DNA of 64,000 nt from Inia geoffrensis (GCA_036417435.1 CM070901.1:7476001-7540000), one strand, 5' to 3'. Numbered from the stretch's first letter, positions 1-12,625 are shown. The notes: generated by a model not told the origin, from the sequence alone. Numbers and translations: made by a program.

Positions 1-1189
1 ACTGTGGTATGGCTGCAACCGGGAGTGTTCACGGAAGAAGCCTGGGCCTGCCATAAAAGCGAAGCACCATTGTTAAGTGGCACATGAATGGAGGGCTGGG
101 ACTGGCCTAGCAGTCTCTGTCTCTACACACTTGTCCCAGCCTCTGTGGGCTCTGGGAGAGTGCGCCACAGATGCTCAATGGGGGGCTCCCAGCTCACCTG
201 GCTCCCATGCCCCAGCCACCACCTTGGTTGACTTGCACACCCACCGTCACCTTGGTGGGCTCCTGGAGCAGACACCAGTGGGTTACCCATGCACAGAGGC
301 AGGGCTGAAACCATGGCTGAGCCCCAGGGGCTGGATGACTTAGGAAGCAGGGTTGAAATCTTTCCCCACAGTTGTGTGAGCCATGAATTTACACCTCTGC
401 TGGTGGCTTTGTAGACTCAGCTCTTGTGGCACATCCGAATGGACAAGAGGTGTTTCTGCGACTGGGTTGGGCCTTACCAGCTGTGGGCTTTGTGGGCCTG
501 TGCATGCAGGGTCTGGGCTGAGCCAGGGTCTGAGCTGCCTCCATAGCTCCCACAGAGGGTCCAGGTTCATGACTACTACAGTTCTGGGACCTGCCTTCTA
601 TGGATCTGCACTGGTGGCCTTGTAAAAACAATGCCTAAGGGACACCAGGGCCTATGGCTGGCATTTGCAAAGTTGAGACAGGGCCAAAGGCAGTGCCAAC
701 AACAGTATACTTTGTGAGCCTGCACAACGGGTAACAGGTGACACCACAGAGAATACTCACTGGTGAATAGCTCTGGTGGAGGAATACTCACTGGCCCCTC
801 TCCCAGTAGGAACACTAAAATCCCACCTACTTTGTACCGCAGCTCAGAAACACAGTTCAGAAGGATCTGAGGGCTTCTACTCTAACATCTAGAGCAGACC
901 CTATCCCTGACAGGGCAGTGACAACCACAGAGCAAAGAGGAGGACCCACTCAACATCCAGTGCAGGCGCTGGTCACCACACTAGTCACATCTCCTATTAA
1001 GGGGATAGCAACCAGCATACACTGAAGAAAGAGGAAATGCAGGCATTCATACTAAAAACAGCCCTTGCACCAAAAAACATGAAACCCATGCAGGGTACAT
1101 GGGGACATTCCCACATAAAAATAGCCCACCAAGACCACAGTAGATCATTGTTTCTCCTAAACCCACAGAGCAAGAGAAAGATAAGTAAA

Positions 1190-2046
1190 ATGAAGAAGCA
1201 AAGGAACCACTTTCAGTTAAAAGACCAAGAGAATTCCCCTGAAAGAACAAACAATGAAACTGACTTCTTCAATTTAAGAGATACCAAGTTCAAAAAGGAG
1301 ATAATGAAAATACTGAAGAATTAAGGAGTACTGATAGATATGCAGGTTACTGTAAATAGGAGCTATAACTGTAAAAAGGAACCAAGGAAATTTAGAGGAC
1401 TCATTCACCGAGATGAAAGCTGAGCTAAAGGCAGTGAATAGCATAATGAATAATGCAGAAGAACAAATAAGTGATCTGGAAGATAGAATAATGGAAATCA
1501 CGCAATCAGAACAGCAGACAGAAAGCCAAATGAAAATATATGAGACCTGTGGGATAATATAAAGCATGCCTATCTACGCACAATAGGCATCCCAGAAGGA
1601 GAAGAAAGAGAAAAGGGGATTGAAAATGTACTTGAAGAAATTATGGCTGAAAACTTCCAAAATGTAAAGAAGAAAACAGACATCCAAGTAGAGGAAACAC
1701 AATGGGCTGCAAACAAGATGAACCAAAACAGACCTACACATATTATAATCAAAATGGCAAAAGTTAAAGAGAGGACTCTAAAAGCAGCAACAGAAAAACA
1801 GAGTTAATTACAAGGAACCCCCATAAGGCTATCAGCTGATTTCTCTACAGAAAAGTTACATGCCAGAAGGGAGTGGCAAGATATATTCAAAGTCCTGAAA
1901 GGGAAAGATCTACAACCTACGATACCCTACGCAGCAAAATTATCATTTAGAATAGGAGAGATAAAGAATTTCTCTAATAAGCAAAAACTAAAAGAATACA
2001 GCAATACTAAACCTATCTTAAAGGAAATATTAAAAGGTCTTCTCTA
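1190..2046 (+). pseudogene. L1 ORF1 (RNA-binding chaperone) relic
   Basis: ORF1 of L1 encodes a trimeric coiled-coil RNA-binding protein that packages L1 RNA. The likely start is the ATG at 1190. The N-terminal part is readable: a frame open to 1324 shows the ORF1 signature FFNLRDTKFKKEIMKIL. Further segments in other frames show an E/K-rich coiled-coil region (about 1400-1520) and the C-terminal part ending KPILKEILKGLL just before the stop at 2044-2046. Several frameshifts and stops break the frame, so no intact protein is made. Confidence 0.8.
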
Positions 2047-2896
2047 AATAGAAAAGAAATAAGAATCTATAGGAAAGAGAAAATCACAATTGGAAAGTAA
2101 ATTACTTAAATAAGCCAGTACACAGATTTAAAAAAAAGAAAAAATTCTGTGAAAGTGATGATAACCACAGTGAAAAGCAAAAGAACAAGCATGAAGATGA
2201 AAAAGAGGACATCAAAATCATAAAATGTGGGTGAGGAGAGTAAGAAAATGCAGATTCTTTTTTTATATAATGGGTTTGAGCTGATATGACTACCTGTCTA
2301 AAATAAGTAGATATAGGAAGGGGTTAACATACTTGTAAAACAGTGCAACCATAAAACAAAAACATATGATAGATTCACAAAAACCAAAAAGAACATAACC
2401 ATAATGCAAAAGAAAAGTATCAAAGCACAAAAGGAAAAACAAAAAGAAAGTGACAAAGAAGAAATATAAAATCAATGGGAAAGCTAGGTTTAAAATAGCA
2501 ATAAAAAATAGCAATAAATAGATATCAATAATTACCTTAAATGTCAATGGGATAAATGCTCCAATCAAAAGACAGAGTGGCAAACTGAATTAAAAAACAA
2601 GTGCCTACAATATGCTGTCTACAAGAGACCCATTTTAGGACAAAGGACACACATAGAATGCAAGTGAGGTGATGGAAAAATATTTCATGCAAAATGAAAT
2701 GAGAAGAAATGGGGGTTGCCATATCAGACAAAATAGACTTTAAAACAAAAGCTGTAAAGAAAGAGAAAGAAGGACACTTTATATAATGACAAAAGGATCA
2801 ATATAAGGAGAGGTTATTACACTTGTTAACATATATGCACCCAATACAGGAAAACCCAAAAACATAAAACAAATACTAACAGACATAAAGGGAGGA

Positions 2897-3098
2897 TTTT
2901 TTTTCTTTTGCGGTACATGGACCTCTCACTGTGGCCTCTCCCATTGAGGAGCACAGGCTCCGGATGCACAGGCTCAGCGGCCATGGCTCACGGGCCTAGC
3001 CACTCTGCGGCATGTGGGATCTTCCCGGACCAGGGCACAAACCCGTGTCCCCTGCATTGGCAGGCGGACTCTCAACCACTGCGCCACCAGGGGAGCCC
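2897..3098 (-). mobile_element. CHR-type SINE inserted in L1 ORF2
   Basis: Antisense tRNA-derived SINE. It starts with the reversed poly-A (T-run at 2897) and 'cttttgcggtac', and ends with the tRNA-like head 'ccaccaggggagccc'. It shows the usual CHR body (aggctcagcggccatggctc, gcggcatgtgggatcttccc). Flanks carry a target-site duplication: taaagggaggatt at 2886-2898 and taaagggagaat at 3099-3110. It inserted after the host L1. Internal A/B-box promoter elements lie in the tRNA-like head (right end here) but are diverged. Confidence 0.93.
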
Positions 3099-4066
3099 TA
3101 AAGGGAGAATTTGATGGGAACAAACTAATAGTAGGAGACTTCAACACCCCATTTACATCAATGGACAGAACCTCAAGACAGAAAATCAATAAGGCAACAA
3201 AGATTCTAAATTATACAATAAAACAGTTAGACTTTATATTTTCAAGACATTACATCCATAGAAGCAGAATACACATTCTTTTCTAGTGCACATGGAACAT
3301 TCTCTAGGATTGACCTCGTATTAGAGCACAAAGTAAGCCTCAACAAATTTAAGAGTATATACATTATTTCAAGCATCTTTTTTTGACCACAGTGGCATGA
3401 AAATTGAAATCAATGACAGAAAAAGAAATGAGAAAAAAACAACTACATGGAGACTAAACAATACGCTACTAAAAAAGTAATGATTCAATGATGAAATCAA
3501 AGAATCAATTTAAAAAATACCTTGAGGCAAATGATAATGAAAACAACCATACAAAATCTATGGGATGTAGCAAAAGCTGTTCTTAGAGGGGAGTTCATAG
3601 TGATACAGGCCTTCTTTAATGAATAAGAAAAATCTCAAATAAACAACCTAACCTACCACCTAAAAGAATTAGAAAAAGAACAAACAAAACCTAAAATCAG
3701 CAGAAAGATAATAAAGATCAGAGAGGAAATAAATAAGATAGCAATTAAAAAAAGCAATGGAAAAAAATCAATAAAACAAAGAGCTAGTTATTCGAAAGGG
3801 TAAACAAAATTGGCAAACCTCTGGCCAGGCTCACCAAGAAGATAAAGAAGACCCAAATAAACAAGATAAGACATGAAAGAGGAGAAATCATAACTGATAC
3901 AACAGAAATACAAAAAACATAACAGAATACTATGAAAATTTGTATGCCAACAAATCTGACAACCTAGAAGAAATGCACAACTTTCTAGAAACATACAGCC
4001 CACTAAAACTGCATCAAGAAGAAATAGATAACTTGAACAGAACTATCATTAGAAGTGAAAAAAATC

Positions 4067-4070
<4 letters not shown>

Positions 4071-4098
<28 letters not shown>
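4071..4098. repeat. (TA)n microsatellite within L1 ORF2
   Basis: About 14 TA dinucleotide units in a row interrupt the coding relic of the first L1 and contribute to loss of its reading frame. Confidence 0.9.
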
Positions 4099-6884
4099 GT
4101 AATTCCCTGAAAACAGAAGTCCAGGACCAGATGGCTTCATAGGCAAATTCTACCACACATAACAAAGAAGAACTTATACTGGTACTCCTCAAACTCTTCT
4201 AAAACGTGAAGAGGAAGGAACACACTCAAAGACATTCTATGAAGCTACCATCACCCTAATACTAAAACCAGACAAAGACACTACCAAAAAAGAAAATTAC
4301 AGGCTGATATTTTGATAAAGTTAGATGCAAAAATCCTCAACAAAATATTAGCAAACGAAATCCATAAACACATAAAAATGATCATACACCACAACCAAGT
4401 TGGATTCATCCCAGTGTCACAAGTGTGGTTCCACCTACGCAAATCAAATCAATTTGATACACCACATCAACAAAAGATAAAAACCACAGGATCATCTCAA
4501 TAGATGCAGAAAATGCATTTGATAAACTTCAACATCTATTCATGATAAAAACCTTTACAAGAGTGGGTATAGAGGAAATATATCTCAACATAATAAAAGC
4601 TATTTATGACAAACCCACAGCCAACATAATACTCAGTGGTGAAAAGCTGAAAGCCATCCTGCTAAAATCTGTAAAAATACAAGGATGCCCACTCTCACCT
4701 CTTCTCTTCAACATAGTATTGGAAGTCCTCACCATAGCAATCAGACAGGAAAAAGAAATAAAATGTATAAAAATTGGAAGAGAAGTAAAATTTTCATTAT
4801 ATGCAGATGATGTGATACTATATATAGAAAGCCTTAAAGACTCCACACAAAAACTACTAGAACTGATAAATGAATTCAGCAAAGTAGCAGGGTATATGAT
4901 TAACATACAGAAATCAGTTGCATTTCTTTACATTAACAATGAAATATGAGAACGGGAACGTAAACAAAGAATACCTTTTAAAATTGCACCAAAAAAAAAA
5001 AAAACATAAAAATAAACCTCACCAAGGAAGTGAAAGACTTATGTGCTGAGAACTACAAAACATTGATAAAGGAAATTAATGATGATTCAAGAAAATGGAA
5101 AGATATCCTACGTTCTTGGATTGGAAGAATTAATATTGTTAAAATGGCCATAGGCTACAAGGCAATCTACAGATTTAACATGATCCTTATTAAATTACCC
5201 ATGATATTTTCATATAAATAGAATAAATAATACTAAAATTTATATGGAGCTATAAAAAACCCAGAATTGCCAAAGCACTCCTGAGGAAAAAGAACAAAGC
5301 AGGAGGCATAACCCTCTCAGATTTCAGACAATACTACAAGGCTACAGTAATTGAAACAGTGGTACTGGTACAAAAACAGACATATGGATCAATGGAACAG
5401 AAGAGAGAGCCCAGGAATAAACCCACACACCTATGGACAATTAATCTTTGAGAAAGGAGGCAAGAATACACAATGGGGAAAAGATAGTCTCTTCAGCAAG
5501 TGGTGTTAGGAAAGTTGGACAACCATATGTAAATCAATGAAGTTAGAACACACCCTCACACCATAATCAAAAACAAACTCAAAATGGTTTAAAGACCTAA
5601 ATAGAAGATAAGACACCTTAAAACTCCTAGAAGAACATAAGAAAAACACTCTGACATAAATCTTACCAATGTTTTCTTAGGTCAGTCACCCAAGACAATA
5701 GAAATAAAAGCAAAAATGAACAAAGGGTACCTAATCAGACTTATAAGATTTTGCACAGCAAAGGAAATCATAAACAAAATGAAAAGACAACTTATGGGCT
5801 GGGAGAAAATATTTGCAACTGATGTGACCAACAAGGGCTTAATTTCCAAAATATACAAACAGTTCATACAATTTGATAACAAAATAAACAAAAAAACCAA
5901 TGGAAAAATGGGCAGAAGACCTAAATAGACATTTCTCCAAAGAAGACATACAGATAGCCAACAGCCACATGAAAAGATGCTCATCATCACAAGTTTTTGG
6001 AGAAATACAGATCAAAAGTACAATGAAGTACCACCTCACACCAGTCAGAATGGCCATCACTAAAAACTCTACAAATAACAAATGCTGGAGCAGGTGTGGA
6101 GTAAAGGGAATGCTCTTACACTGTTGGTGGGAATGTAAATTGGTGCAGCCACTGTGGAAAATAGTATGGATGTTGTCAAAAAATTAAAAATAGAGTTGAC
6201 ATGTGATACAGCAATTCTACTCCTGGGCATATACCTAGACAAAACTATAATTTGATAAGATACATGCACCCCTGTGTTTATAGCAGCACTCTTCACAATA
6301 CCCAAGATATGGAAGCAACCTAAATGTCTATCAACAGATAAATGATAAAGAAGATGTGACATACACATAAATTCAATGGAATACTACTCAGGCATAAAAA
6401 AGAATGGAATATTGCCATTTGCAGCAACATGGATAGATCTTTAGATTATCATACTAAGTGGAGTATTTAAGAAAGAGAAAGACAAATATCCTATGATATC
6501 AGTTATATGTGGAATCTAGTATATGACACAAATGAACTTATCTACTAAGAAACAGAGAAACAGACTCACAGACATAGAAAACAGACTTGTGGTTGCCAAG
6601 GGAAAGTGGGAGTGGGAGAGGGATGGATTGGGCATTTGGGATTAGCAGATGCAAACTATCATTATATAGAGAATGGATAAACAATGAGGTTCTACTGTAT
6701 AGCACAGGGAAGTATATTCAATATCCTGTGATAAACCATAATGGAAAAGAGTATGAGATAAATATGTACACATACACACATATATATGTATAACTGAGTC
6801 ACTTTGTTGTACAGTAGAAATTAACACAACAATGTAAATCAACTAAACTTCAATGAAATAAAAAGAAAAGTAATTCATAAAAAA

Positions 6885-7240
6885 CCTCTCATAAATATTG
6901 ATACAAACATCTTAAATACATATTAACAAAGCTAATTTATTAACACAGAAAAAGGTTTGAGCCATATTTGATGTATTACTGAAATGCACGTTTGGTAAAA
7001 TTGTTAAAATTCAATCAAATAATTCATAACATCAAGAGATAAAAGGGGCGTGAAACATGATAATCCCCAAATATGAAGAAAAAGGATGTGACAAAATGTA
7101 ACACCTACTTATGTTACAAGACACAAGGGGAAAAAAAAGTTCATAGCAAACTAGAAATAGAACATATTTAATGTAAGGTCACCTACAGAAACAATCTATA
7201 GAAAACATCATTCTTAATGGTTATATTTTGAAAGATTTCT
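6885..7240 (+). mobile_element. Ancient L1 ORF2 fragment
   Basis: Diverged sense-strand L1 reverse-transcriptase region. Recognisable blocks come in the expected order: 'gatacaaacatcttaaata' then 'tattaacaaagctaattt' (nucleotide-level match to the [11 protein letters not shown] region), the stretch equivalent to 'gaaaaagcatttgacaaaatt' near 7078-7100, 'caaactagaaatagaa' near 7147 and 'catcattcttaatgg' near 7206. No frame survives. It abuts the tail of the first L1 but is much more decayed, so it is a separate, older insertion. Confidence 0.6.
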
Positions 7241-8085
7241 CACAGGTATGGGTACTAAAATAAATATCCCCAAATCCTAGTCCTCTTAATATTGTATCAG
7301 AGGTCAGAGCCTATAAAATAATAATCGTACTGGTGATAATAACAAGTATAACTAGTATGTAATAGTAATCAGTAGAGCAGGTTAAAAGGACTCAAAAGAA
7401 CAAAAACCCTCCTAGGGGACAATACTGTGGAATGTCATCATGACCTTCCAGCATGCATACAACAGGACAAAGAATAAAAGAAAAGATAGATATTAGGAGG
7501 AGAAGAGATGTTTAATAAGCCTCTAGAAGCGTCCCTCTCATACTTGGGAAGACAGAAGCAGATGGAGGTGCAAAGTGTGCAAAGTAGAATGGAGCAACAT
7601 TCAGCAAAGAGTATTTCTACAGCTTAAGGTAGCAAAGAAAGAATCCAGTTTGCTTGCTGAACCCAAGAGAGGTTTGTGCTTGGGAGACAGTGGCTGGTAG
7701 AATGAGACCTAAGATTTAAATGGAGGATTCTGGTAGTCAGAAGTCAGTGTATGGTATAATCAACCTCTCACTACATTCTACCTCATTTCATAAATTTGGC
7801 TATCAGGGATTCATCTCCAAGCAAGAAATCCAGATGATTGTTTTCTAAAAAGAAAGAAATGAATTAGGTCAAGCCAAGCAAACTAGACCACAAGTCAGTT
7901 CCCCAAGACCAGTTGTTCCGTTTGCTGTCATCTTGAGATGAACTAGGGTGGTCTGCTCTCTTCCCAGAATACAGGGAAGAGTGTCAGTTAAAAAAGCACA
8001 GGGCACTTACACAGAAGCTGTCACCTGGCCTTTGAAATCACCACCATTCTTACTTGCTGCTCTCCATGCCAAATGCTGCTACTTT
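7241..8085. other. Unique sequence, nothing recognised
   Basis: No repeat family, coding frame or RNA gene was recognised on either strand. Composition is moderately AT-rich with no long open frame. Confidence 0.5.
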
Positions 8086-8089
8086 GTAA

Positions 8090-8432
8090 AGGCTCATGTC
8101 AGTTTTTGTTAAATTCTATAATGCCATCTTCCTATTCAGCCTTTTGTCTCCTGTCTCTCTCACTTCTCACACTAATGTTAATTCCCTGTTCTGTGAACTT
8201 TTGAACTCATGTGTCTGGTCACATCATTCTTTTAAAGTCCTTCATGAGGGGTTTCCATGATATTTAAATGCTATCTAAATAGTTCACATGGCCTAGAAAG
8301 CCCTGCATTATCTGGACACTGAGAACTTTTTACAATTACCACATGGAAATACTCCTCACTCCCTAGCTGCCACCTCACCCTCCAAACCTCTCTCTTTACC
8401 CATACTGGCTTCCTCTAAGGTATCTGACCATG
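8090..8432 (+). mobile_element. L2 LINE 3' fragment (probable)
   Basis: Ancient mammalian L2-like segment. Diagnostic blocks are 'ccctgcattatctgg' (L2 'ccctgcatgatctggcc'), the following C-rich 'ctagctgccacctcaccctcc' region and 'cccatactggcttcct' (L2 'gccacactggcctcct'). Divergence is high and the edges are uncertain. Confidence 0.55.
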
Positions 8433-8641
8433 CTTCCAAACTGAAAAGATTTGCAAAGTGGCTGAAATTGTAGCCTCCCTCTCAATTGCTTGCTCAGCTA
8501 AGCTCTACTCAATGTAAAGAGTAGGAGCAAGTCCTTAAAAAAGAGACTTTATTGGGGAAGATGTTTGTAAAGCATTCAGGCTGGCTGGGTTCTCCTGTCA
8601 CATGCTTTGTGGAACACTGAACATCATTGCAGCACTTGGCA

Positions 8642-8880
8642 AATATTATCCAAGAGAATTACCATAGGCAGAAACCAATAAACAAATGAAAAGCGAGTAT
8701 GACTGAAACGCTACCATAGCATTACGTTCCAAAAGGACAATTTCTCCAGATTCTGCACAGCTATGTATCTAGCTAGTTACGTAACTCTAACATTTATCCA
8801 TAGATAACCAAATCAATGTATATAAATTAAGTTCGTAAACATTCTATCAAAAGAAGTAACAATATTAACACATATTCTAA
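8642..8880 (+). repeat. Local duplication copy 1 (halves in order A-B)
   Basis: Half A (8642-8755) matches 10871-10984 at roughly 87% by eye, sharing blocks such as 'attaccataggcagaaac' and 'ttccaaaaggacaattt'. Half B (8761-8870) matches 10782-10876, sharing 'ctatgtatc' and 'attctatcaaaagaagt'. Here A precedes B, while in the second copy B precedes A. No transposon family recognised; the origin is unexplained. Confidence 0.75.
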
Positions 8881-9245
8881 GATTCTCGTCAAGACTATAT
8901 TATTTTAAGTTTTTCTATGAATAAATTTTCACCAGTTACATTCAGAAAGAACAGGTAACAATAACTGACCCTGGGAAAGGGAATAATGTGGTAGATGACA
9001 AGGGTATAAAGAGGATTCACTTTAAAGGTTTAGTCTTGGGACTTTTGAATTCTGACCCGTGGCTATACTTTACCTACTAAGAAGATTTTTTAATTATATT
9101 AACCAAAAGATACCAATATTTTTTAAAATGTTATTGACTTTAAAGTTTTTCTAATGGTCTGATAATGCATATTGCTAACATAGCTCCATTATATTTTAGA
9201 GTTTTATCAGAAAATATGGCAAAATTTGGAGAAGTTTTGTATCTT
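8881..9245. other. Unique AT-rich sequence, nothing recognised
   Basis: Lies between the duplication copy and a MIR. No frames, repeats or RNA genes could be supported. Confidence 0.45.
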
Positions 9246-9249
9246 GGAA

Positions 9250-9490
9250 ATAGCATCAGGACACAGTAGTTAAATTATGTTTGAATCCCTAGTAAATTTG
9301 AGTCTCAGATATCGCAGTATTTACTAGAGAAAAACATTTAATACCTAAGCCTGTTTGTTTGTATTTTTAATCTGTAAAGTGGAGTTAGTATATCTTTGCC
9401 TTTAGAATTAATTAAATTCAGTGACAGAAATTTATATAAAGCATGTCACAGGGCTAAATACATGTTAGATGCTCACTGTGGCTAACAAGG
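9250..9490 (+). mobile_element. MIR SINE
   Basis: Mammalian-wide interspersed repeat in sense orientation. It shows the tRNA-like 'tttgaatcccta', the core 'tttttaatctgtaaagtggagttagtatatc' in diverged form (MIR 'catctgtaaaatggggataataata') and the tail 'cagggctaaatacatgttagatgctca' in diverged form (MIR 'gcacatagtaagtgctca'). Order and spacing match the family. Confidence 0.75.
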
Positions 9491-9499
9491 AATATTAAA

Positions 9500-10775
9500 T
9501 AAAAGCAGTGTTTGTTTTTCTCATTGTGATAACTGGAGACTCATTATTATGGTAGTTTGATCAACAAAATCAACATATATAATTATGAAAAAATTACTAT
9601 AAAGTATTGATAATTATCTAGAATGCTGCAAAGCCAAATGTGTTTATTATTTCCTTCCATAACATATAATCAAATTATATTGCTTGGCTTTAAATGTTTT
9701 GTTAGTTTTTTTTCAGTAGCTAACATTGTCAAACATATTAAGCAGAATTCTATCATTTTTTCCATATAAAACTCACAGTAATATATGCATACCTTCTGCT
9801 TTGTAATGAAGGGAAAATTGGGGTCTTTGACTTTTGTAAGAAACCCAAGTATATAGCTAGAATTATGCTGCAATCATATGTCATAGATATATGCAACAAT
9901 AAATTTGCTCGATATTGCCATTTTTCCCACACTCAATGAAAATCCAATTTCCATTTTAATGAAGTTTTCTGAAAATACTATATGCATATATATTTCAATA
10001 TAAAAATATATGTAAGTCTTACTCTGTTGGTAAAATAAGTATTTTTATTTGTGTTATTATCAATTCTATCTGTATTTTATATGTTAACCTTTGTATATAA
10101 AGATAACACTATTAACCAGCCATCAACTGGGAAAGCACATTTACTTGTTTTGTCAGTAACAGTGAAAGTTTTGCCCTGAGCAATCTTCATCCATGCATCT
10201 AACTCCTTTTGTGACAAATAGCATACTTTTGTGAGACCTGAATACTTGCAAGTCTATGACTAGAGAAAACAATCGTGCTGTTTGTGATTTAGCCAAGTCT
10301 TCATATCAGAATTAAAAATAACTTACGACAATAATAAAATGCTTTATAACAACCGGATTACTTAATAGAAATAAGGATGTTTTACCCAGAATAACACTTA
10401 AGCTATCCATGAAATAAAATAAGTGAATAAACATAAAACTTCCGATTATTAAAAAAACAAGTGCTGGCTATTTGAAGCTGTTTTTGTTGTTTTAAAGAGT
10501 TTACTTCACAGAGTCCACACAAGACTCAGACACCAGTATTGTTAGTTCTTGTAGTTCCTGCTGTTCTACAGGACTGGAATCTTAGGAGTTACAATATGTA
10601 TTCAATAACAAAGAAAAAACTTTGATATGATGTTCCCTATATAAGAATTGTTTACTATATTTTATTTATCCATTCACCTAATAGAAAATTGAATCTTTAG
10701 TAATTATAGATGAGGTCAATATGAATTAGATACAGAGTCATGGACATGGCGGGACTGAGAGTCCAGAAAGAAAAT
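9500..10775. other. Unique AT-rich sequence, nothing recognised
   Basis: Very AT-rich, with short TATA-like runs (for example 9980-10015). Small open frames are stop-poor by chance and have no recognisable product. Confidence 0.45.
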
Positions 10776-10781
10776 TTGCAC

Positions 10782-10984
10782 ACCTATGTATCCACCTGGT
10801 TTCATAACTCTATCCACAGATATCTAACTCAATTCACATGTTATTAAAGATTCTATCAAAAGAAGTTAACAATATTCTCCAATAAAATTACCATAGGCAG
10901 AAACAAATACACAAACAAAAAGCAAGTATAACTGAAATGCTACCATAACAATTTGTTCCAAAAGGACAATTTGTCTAGATTCTG
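10782..10984 (+). repeat. Local duplication copy 2 (halves in order B-A)
   Basis: Partner of 8642-8880 in direct orientation, about 2.1 kb away. B' (10782-10876) runs without a gap into A' (10871-10984) through 'aacaatattctccaa'. In copy 1 that junction is absent and A is followed by B. This is what two windows cut from one tandem array would look like. Confidence 0.75.
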
Positions 10985-11250
10985 AAGATTTCTGCAGAGT
11001 CTGGCTACAAACACAGAATTTCTTAAAATAATCCAAGAGAGCACACAGGTATGAGGAATGGTCAATATTATGGGAAAACAACAAAAAAATTAATTTAAAT
11101 AAATATGTAGTTTAGTTTAAATAGTAAATTTGTAAACACATCCAGTAATTGCTTATGTGTTTTGAGTTAAAATTCCTAGCAAGTTTTACTTAATAGGCAA
11201 ATAGGATCAACTAACACAACTGCTGGGAATCAAGAGTGAGAAAATTAAAT
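10985..11250. other. Unique AT-rich sequence, nothing recognised
   Basis: Short AT-rich spacer between the duplicated segment and an L2 fragment. No feature supported. Confidence 0.4.
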
Positions 11251-11254
11251 TTAT

Positions 11255-11560
11255 TCAATTATTTGTTTGACAATTTTATTGGGAATTCTCCTATATTTTC
11301 AGCACTCTTATAGAAAGTGGGATGGAATTATCTGAGTGAATAAAATGGACAAAGCCCCTGCCTCACGGAGTTTACCTTCTGATATAACACAATATTAAAG
11401 TAAATAAGTAATATGACACCAGGAAGTGACCCGTTAATACTGAGTAAAGAGGGAAAGAGATGATATTTAGATGTTTTTCTTAGATGTTTCGAAAATCAAT
11501 TTTCCCATGCTATAATTAGTGCAGATACTTTAGAGAGTTTGAGAAGATAATATGATCATT
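11255..11560 (-). mobile_element. L2 LINE 3' fragment, antisense (probable)
   Basis: The segment 'cctgcctcacggagtttac' followed by 'cttctgatata' and an AT-rich run is the reverse complement of the L2 3'UTR block that normally reads 'gtaagctccatgagggcagg'. The left end also resembles the antisense L2 start ('tcagcactcttatagaaagtggg'). Very diverged; the right edge is vague. Confidence 0.5.
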
Positions 11561-11789
11561 TCGGGGAGGATTATCAGTTGAACTCAAATGTGAATAAAGC
11601 TATTCCTTAGTGAAAATAAATATTTTATATAATATTTTCTTGGTATTTATTCATTAAATCATGAGATAATTATTTCCTGAATTGGTGTGTAAGACTAATG
11701 TGTTGGGACAGGCAAATTTTGCGAAGAGTAGAGGACATACATTAGTATATAGTATCATTTGAGGTGAAGAAATAGAGAAAAATTGATAT

Positions 11790-12625
11790 ACTTTTTATTT
11801 TTGGAAAGAGTACATATGTATACATAGTAAACTACACATAGTATAAAATTAGCCATATTTAATTGTACAGATTGGTGGCATTAATTATGACATGGTTGTA
11901 CAACTATCACTACCACCCATCTCCACAACTTTCTCATCTTCCCAATCTGAATTATTATTAAATAATAACCTCTCCCATTCTACCCTCCCCCAGCCCCTGG
12001 AAACCACCATTCTACTTTCTATTTCTATGAATTTGACTCCTTTAGGTACCTTATTTAAGTGGATTCATACAGTATTTGTTCTTTTGTGACTAGCTTATTT
12101 CACTTAGCATAATGTCTTCAAGATTCATATCCATATTGCAGCATATATCAGAATGTACTTCTTTTTAAGGCTGAATAATATTCCCCTGTATATATGAATA
12201 TATCCATCTGTCTGTCACTGGACACTTGGGTTGTTTCCACGTTTTGGCTATTGTGAATAATGCTACTATGAACATGGATGTACAATTATCTGTTAAAGTC
12301 CTTTCTTTCAATTTGTCTGGGTATATACCCAGAAGCGTAAATGATGGATCATACAATAATTCTATGTTTATTTTTCTGAGGAAATGCAAACTGTTTTCCA
12401 CAGGGGTGACACCATTTTACATTCCCACCAGCAAAGCAGGAGGGTTTGATATTTTCCATGTCCTTGCCAACACTTGTTATTTTGTGGTTTTATATGTGAG
12501 TGTGCATATATGTTTTTTTTAATGATAGCTATTCTAATGGGTGTGAAGTGGTATCTCATTGTGGTTCTGATATGCATTTCTCTGCTGACTTATGACTTGG
12601 GCATCTTTTTATGTGCTTAATGACC
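11790..12625 (-). mobile_element. L1 LINE 3' part, antisense
   Basis: Antisense 3'UTR and C-terminal ORF2 region of a eutherian L1. Landmarks are 'cccctggaaaccaccattctac', 'cttatttcacttagcataatg' and 'gttttggctattgtgaataatgc' in near-consensus form, 'tgggtatatacccagaag' and 'cattcccaccagcaaag'. Open frames on the minus strand (12368-12577) contain the end of ORF2 ([15 protein letters not shown]). It is truncated at its 5' end (right side, about 12625). Confidence 0.92.

Larger units (their letters stand above)
2500..6519 (+). pseudogene. L1 ORF2 (endonuclease/reverse transcriptase) relic, SINE-interrupted
   Basis: ORF2 of L1 encodes an AP-like endonuclease, a reverse transcriptase and a C-terminal Cys-rich domain. 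Endonuclease start motifs (LNVNGINAP) are seen near 2535, and the endonuclease continues after the SINE at about 3110. The reverse transcriptase is clearest in the open frame 4542-4949, with [11 protein letters not shown] and the catalytic box as YADD. The C-terminal domain is readable at 5900-6187 with [13 protein letters not shown]. The start is approximate; the probable stop is the TAG at 6517-6519. Many frameshifts and stops are present. Confidence 0.88.
1..6872 (+). mobile_element. L1 LINE, near full length, degenerate (L1-1)
   Basis: Non-LTR retrotransposon in sense orientation. Its order is GC-richer 5'UTR (about 1-1189, continuing off the window's left edge), ORF1 relic, long inter-ORF spacer, ORF2 relic and 3'UTR. 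The 3'UTR (about 6520-6872) carries L1 tail landmarks: a 'gttgccaagg' stretch, 'tactgtatagcacagg' and a final 'caatgaaataaaaag' A-rich end. Frameshifts and stops run through both ORFs, so it cannot move on its own. A CHR SINE interrupts ORF2 at 2897-3098 and a (TA)n expansion lies in ORF2 at 4071-4098. Divergence looks moderate: older than the L1 at 56249-62112 but younger than the L1M scraps. Identification as L1 is secure; the subfamily is not assigned. Confidence 0.93.

Noticed and set aside
383..625. Frames of about 80 codons on both strands near the left edge
   Set aside because: Within L1 5'UTR, upstream of the ORF1 start; overlapping antisense frames with no motif.
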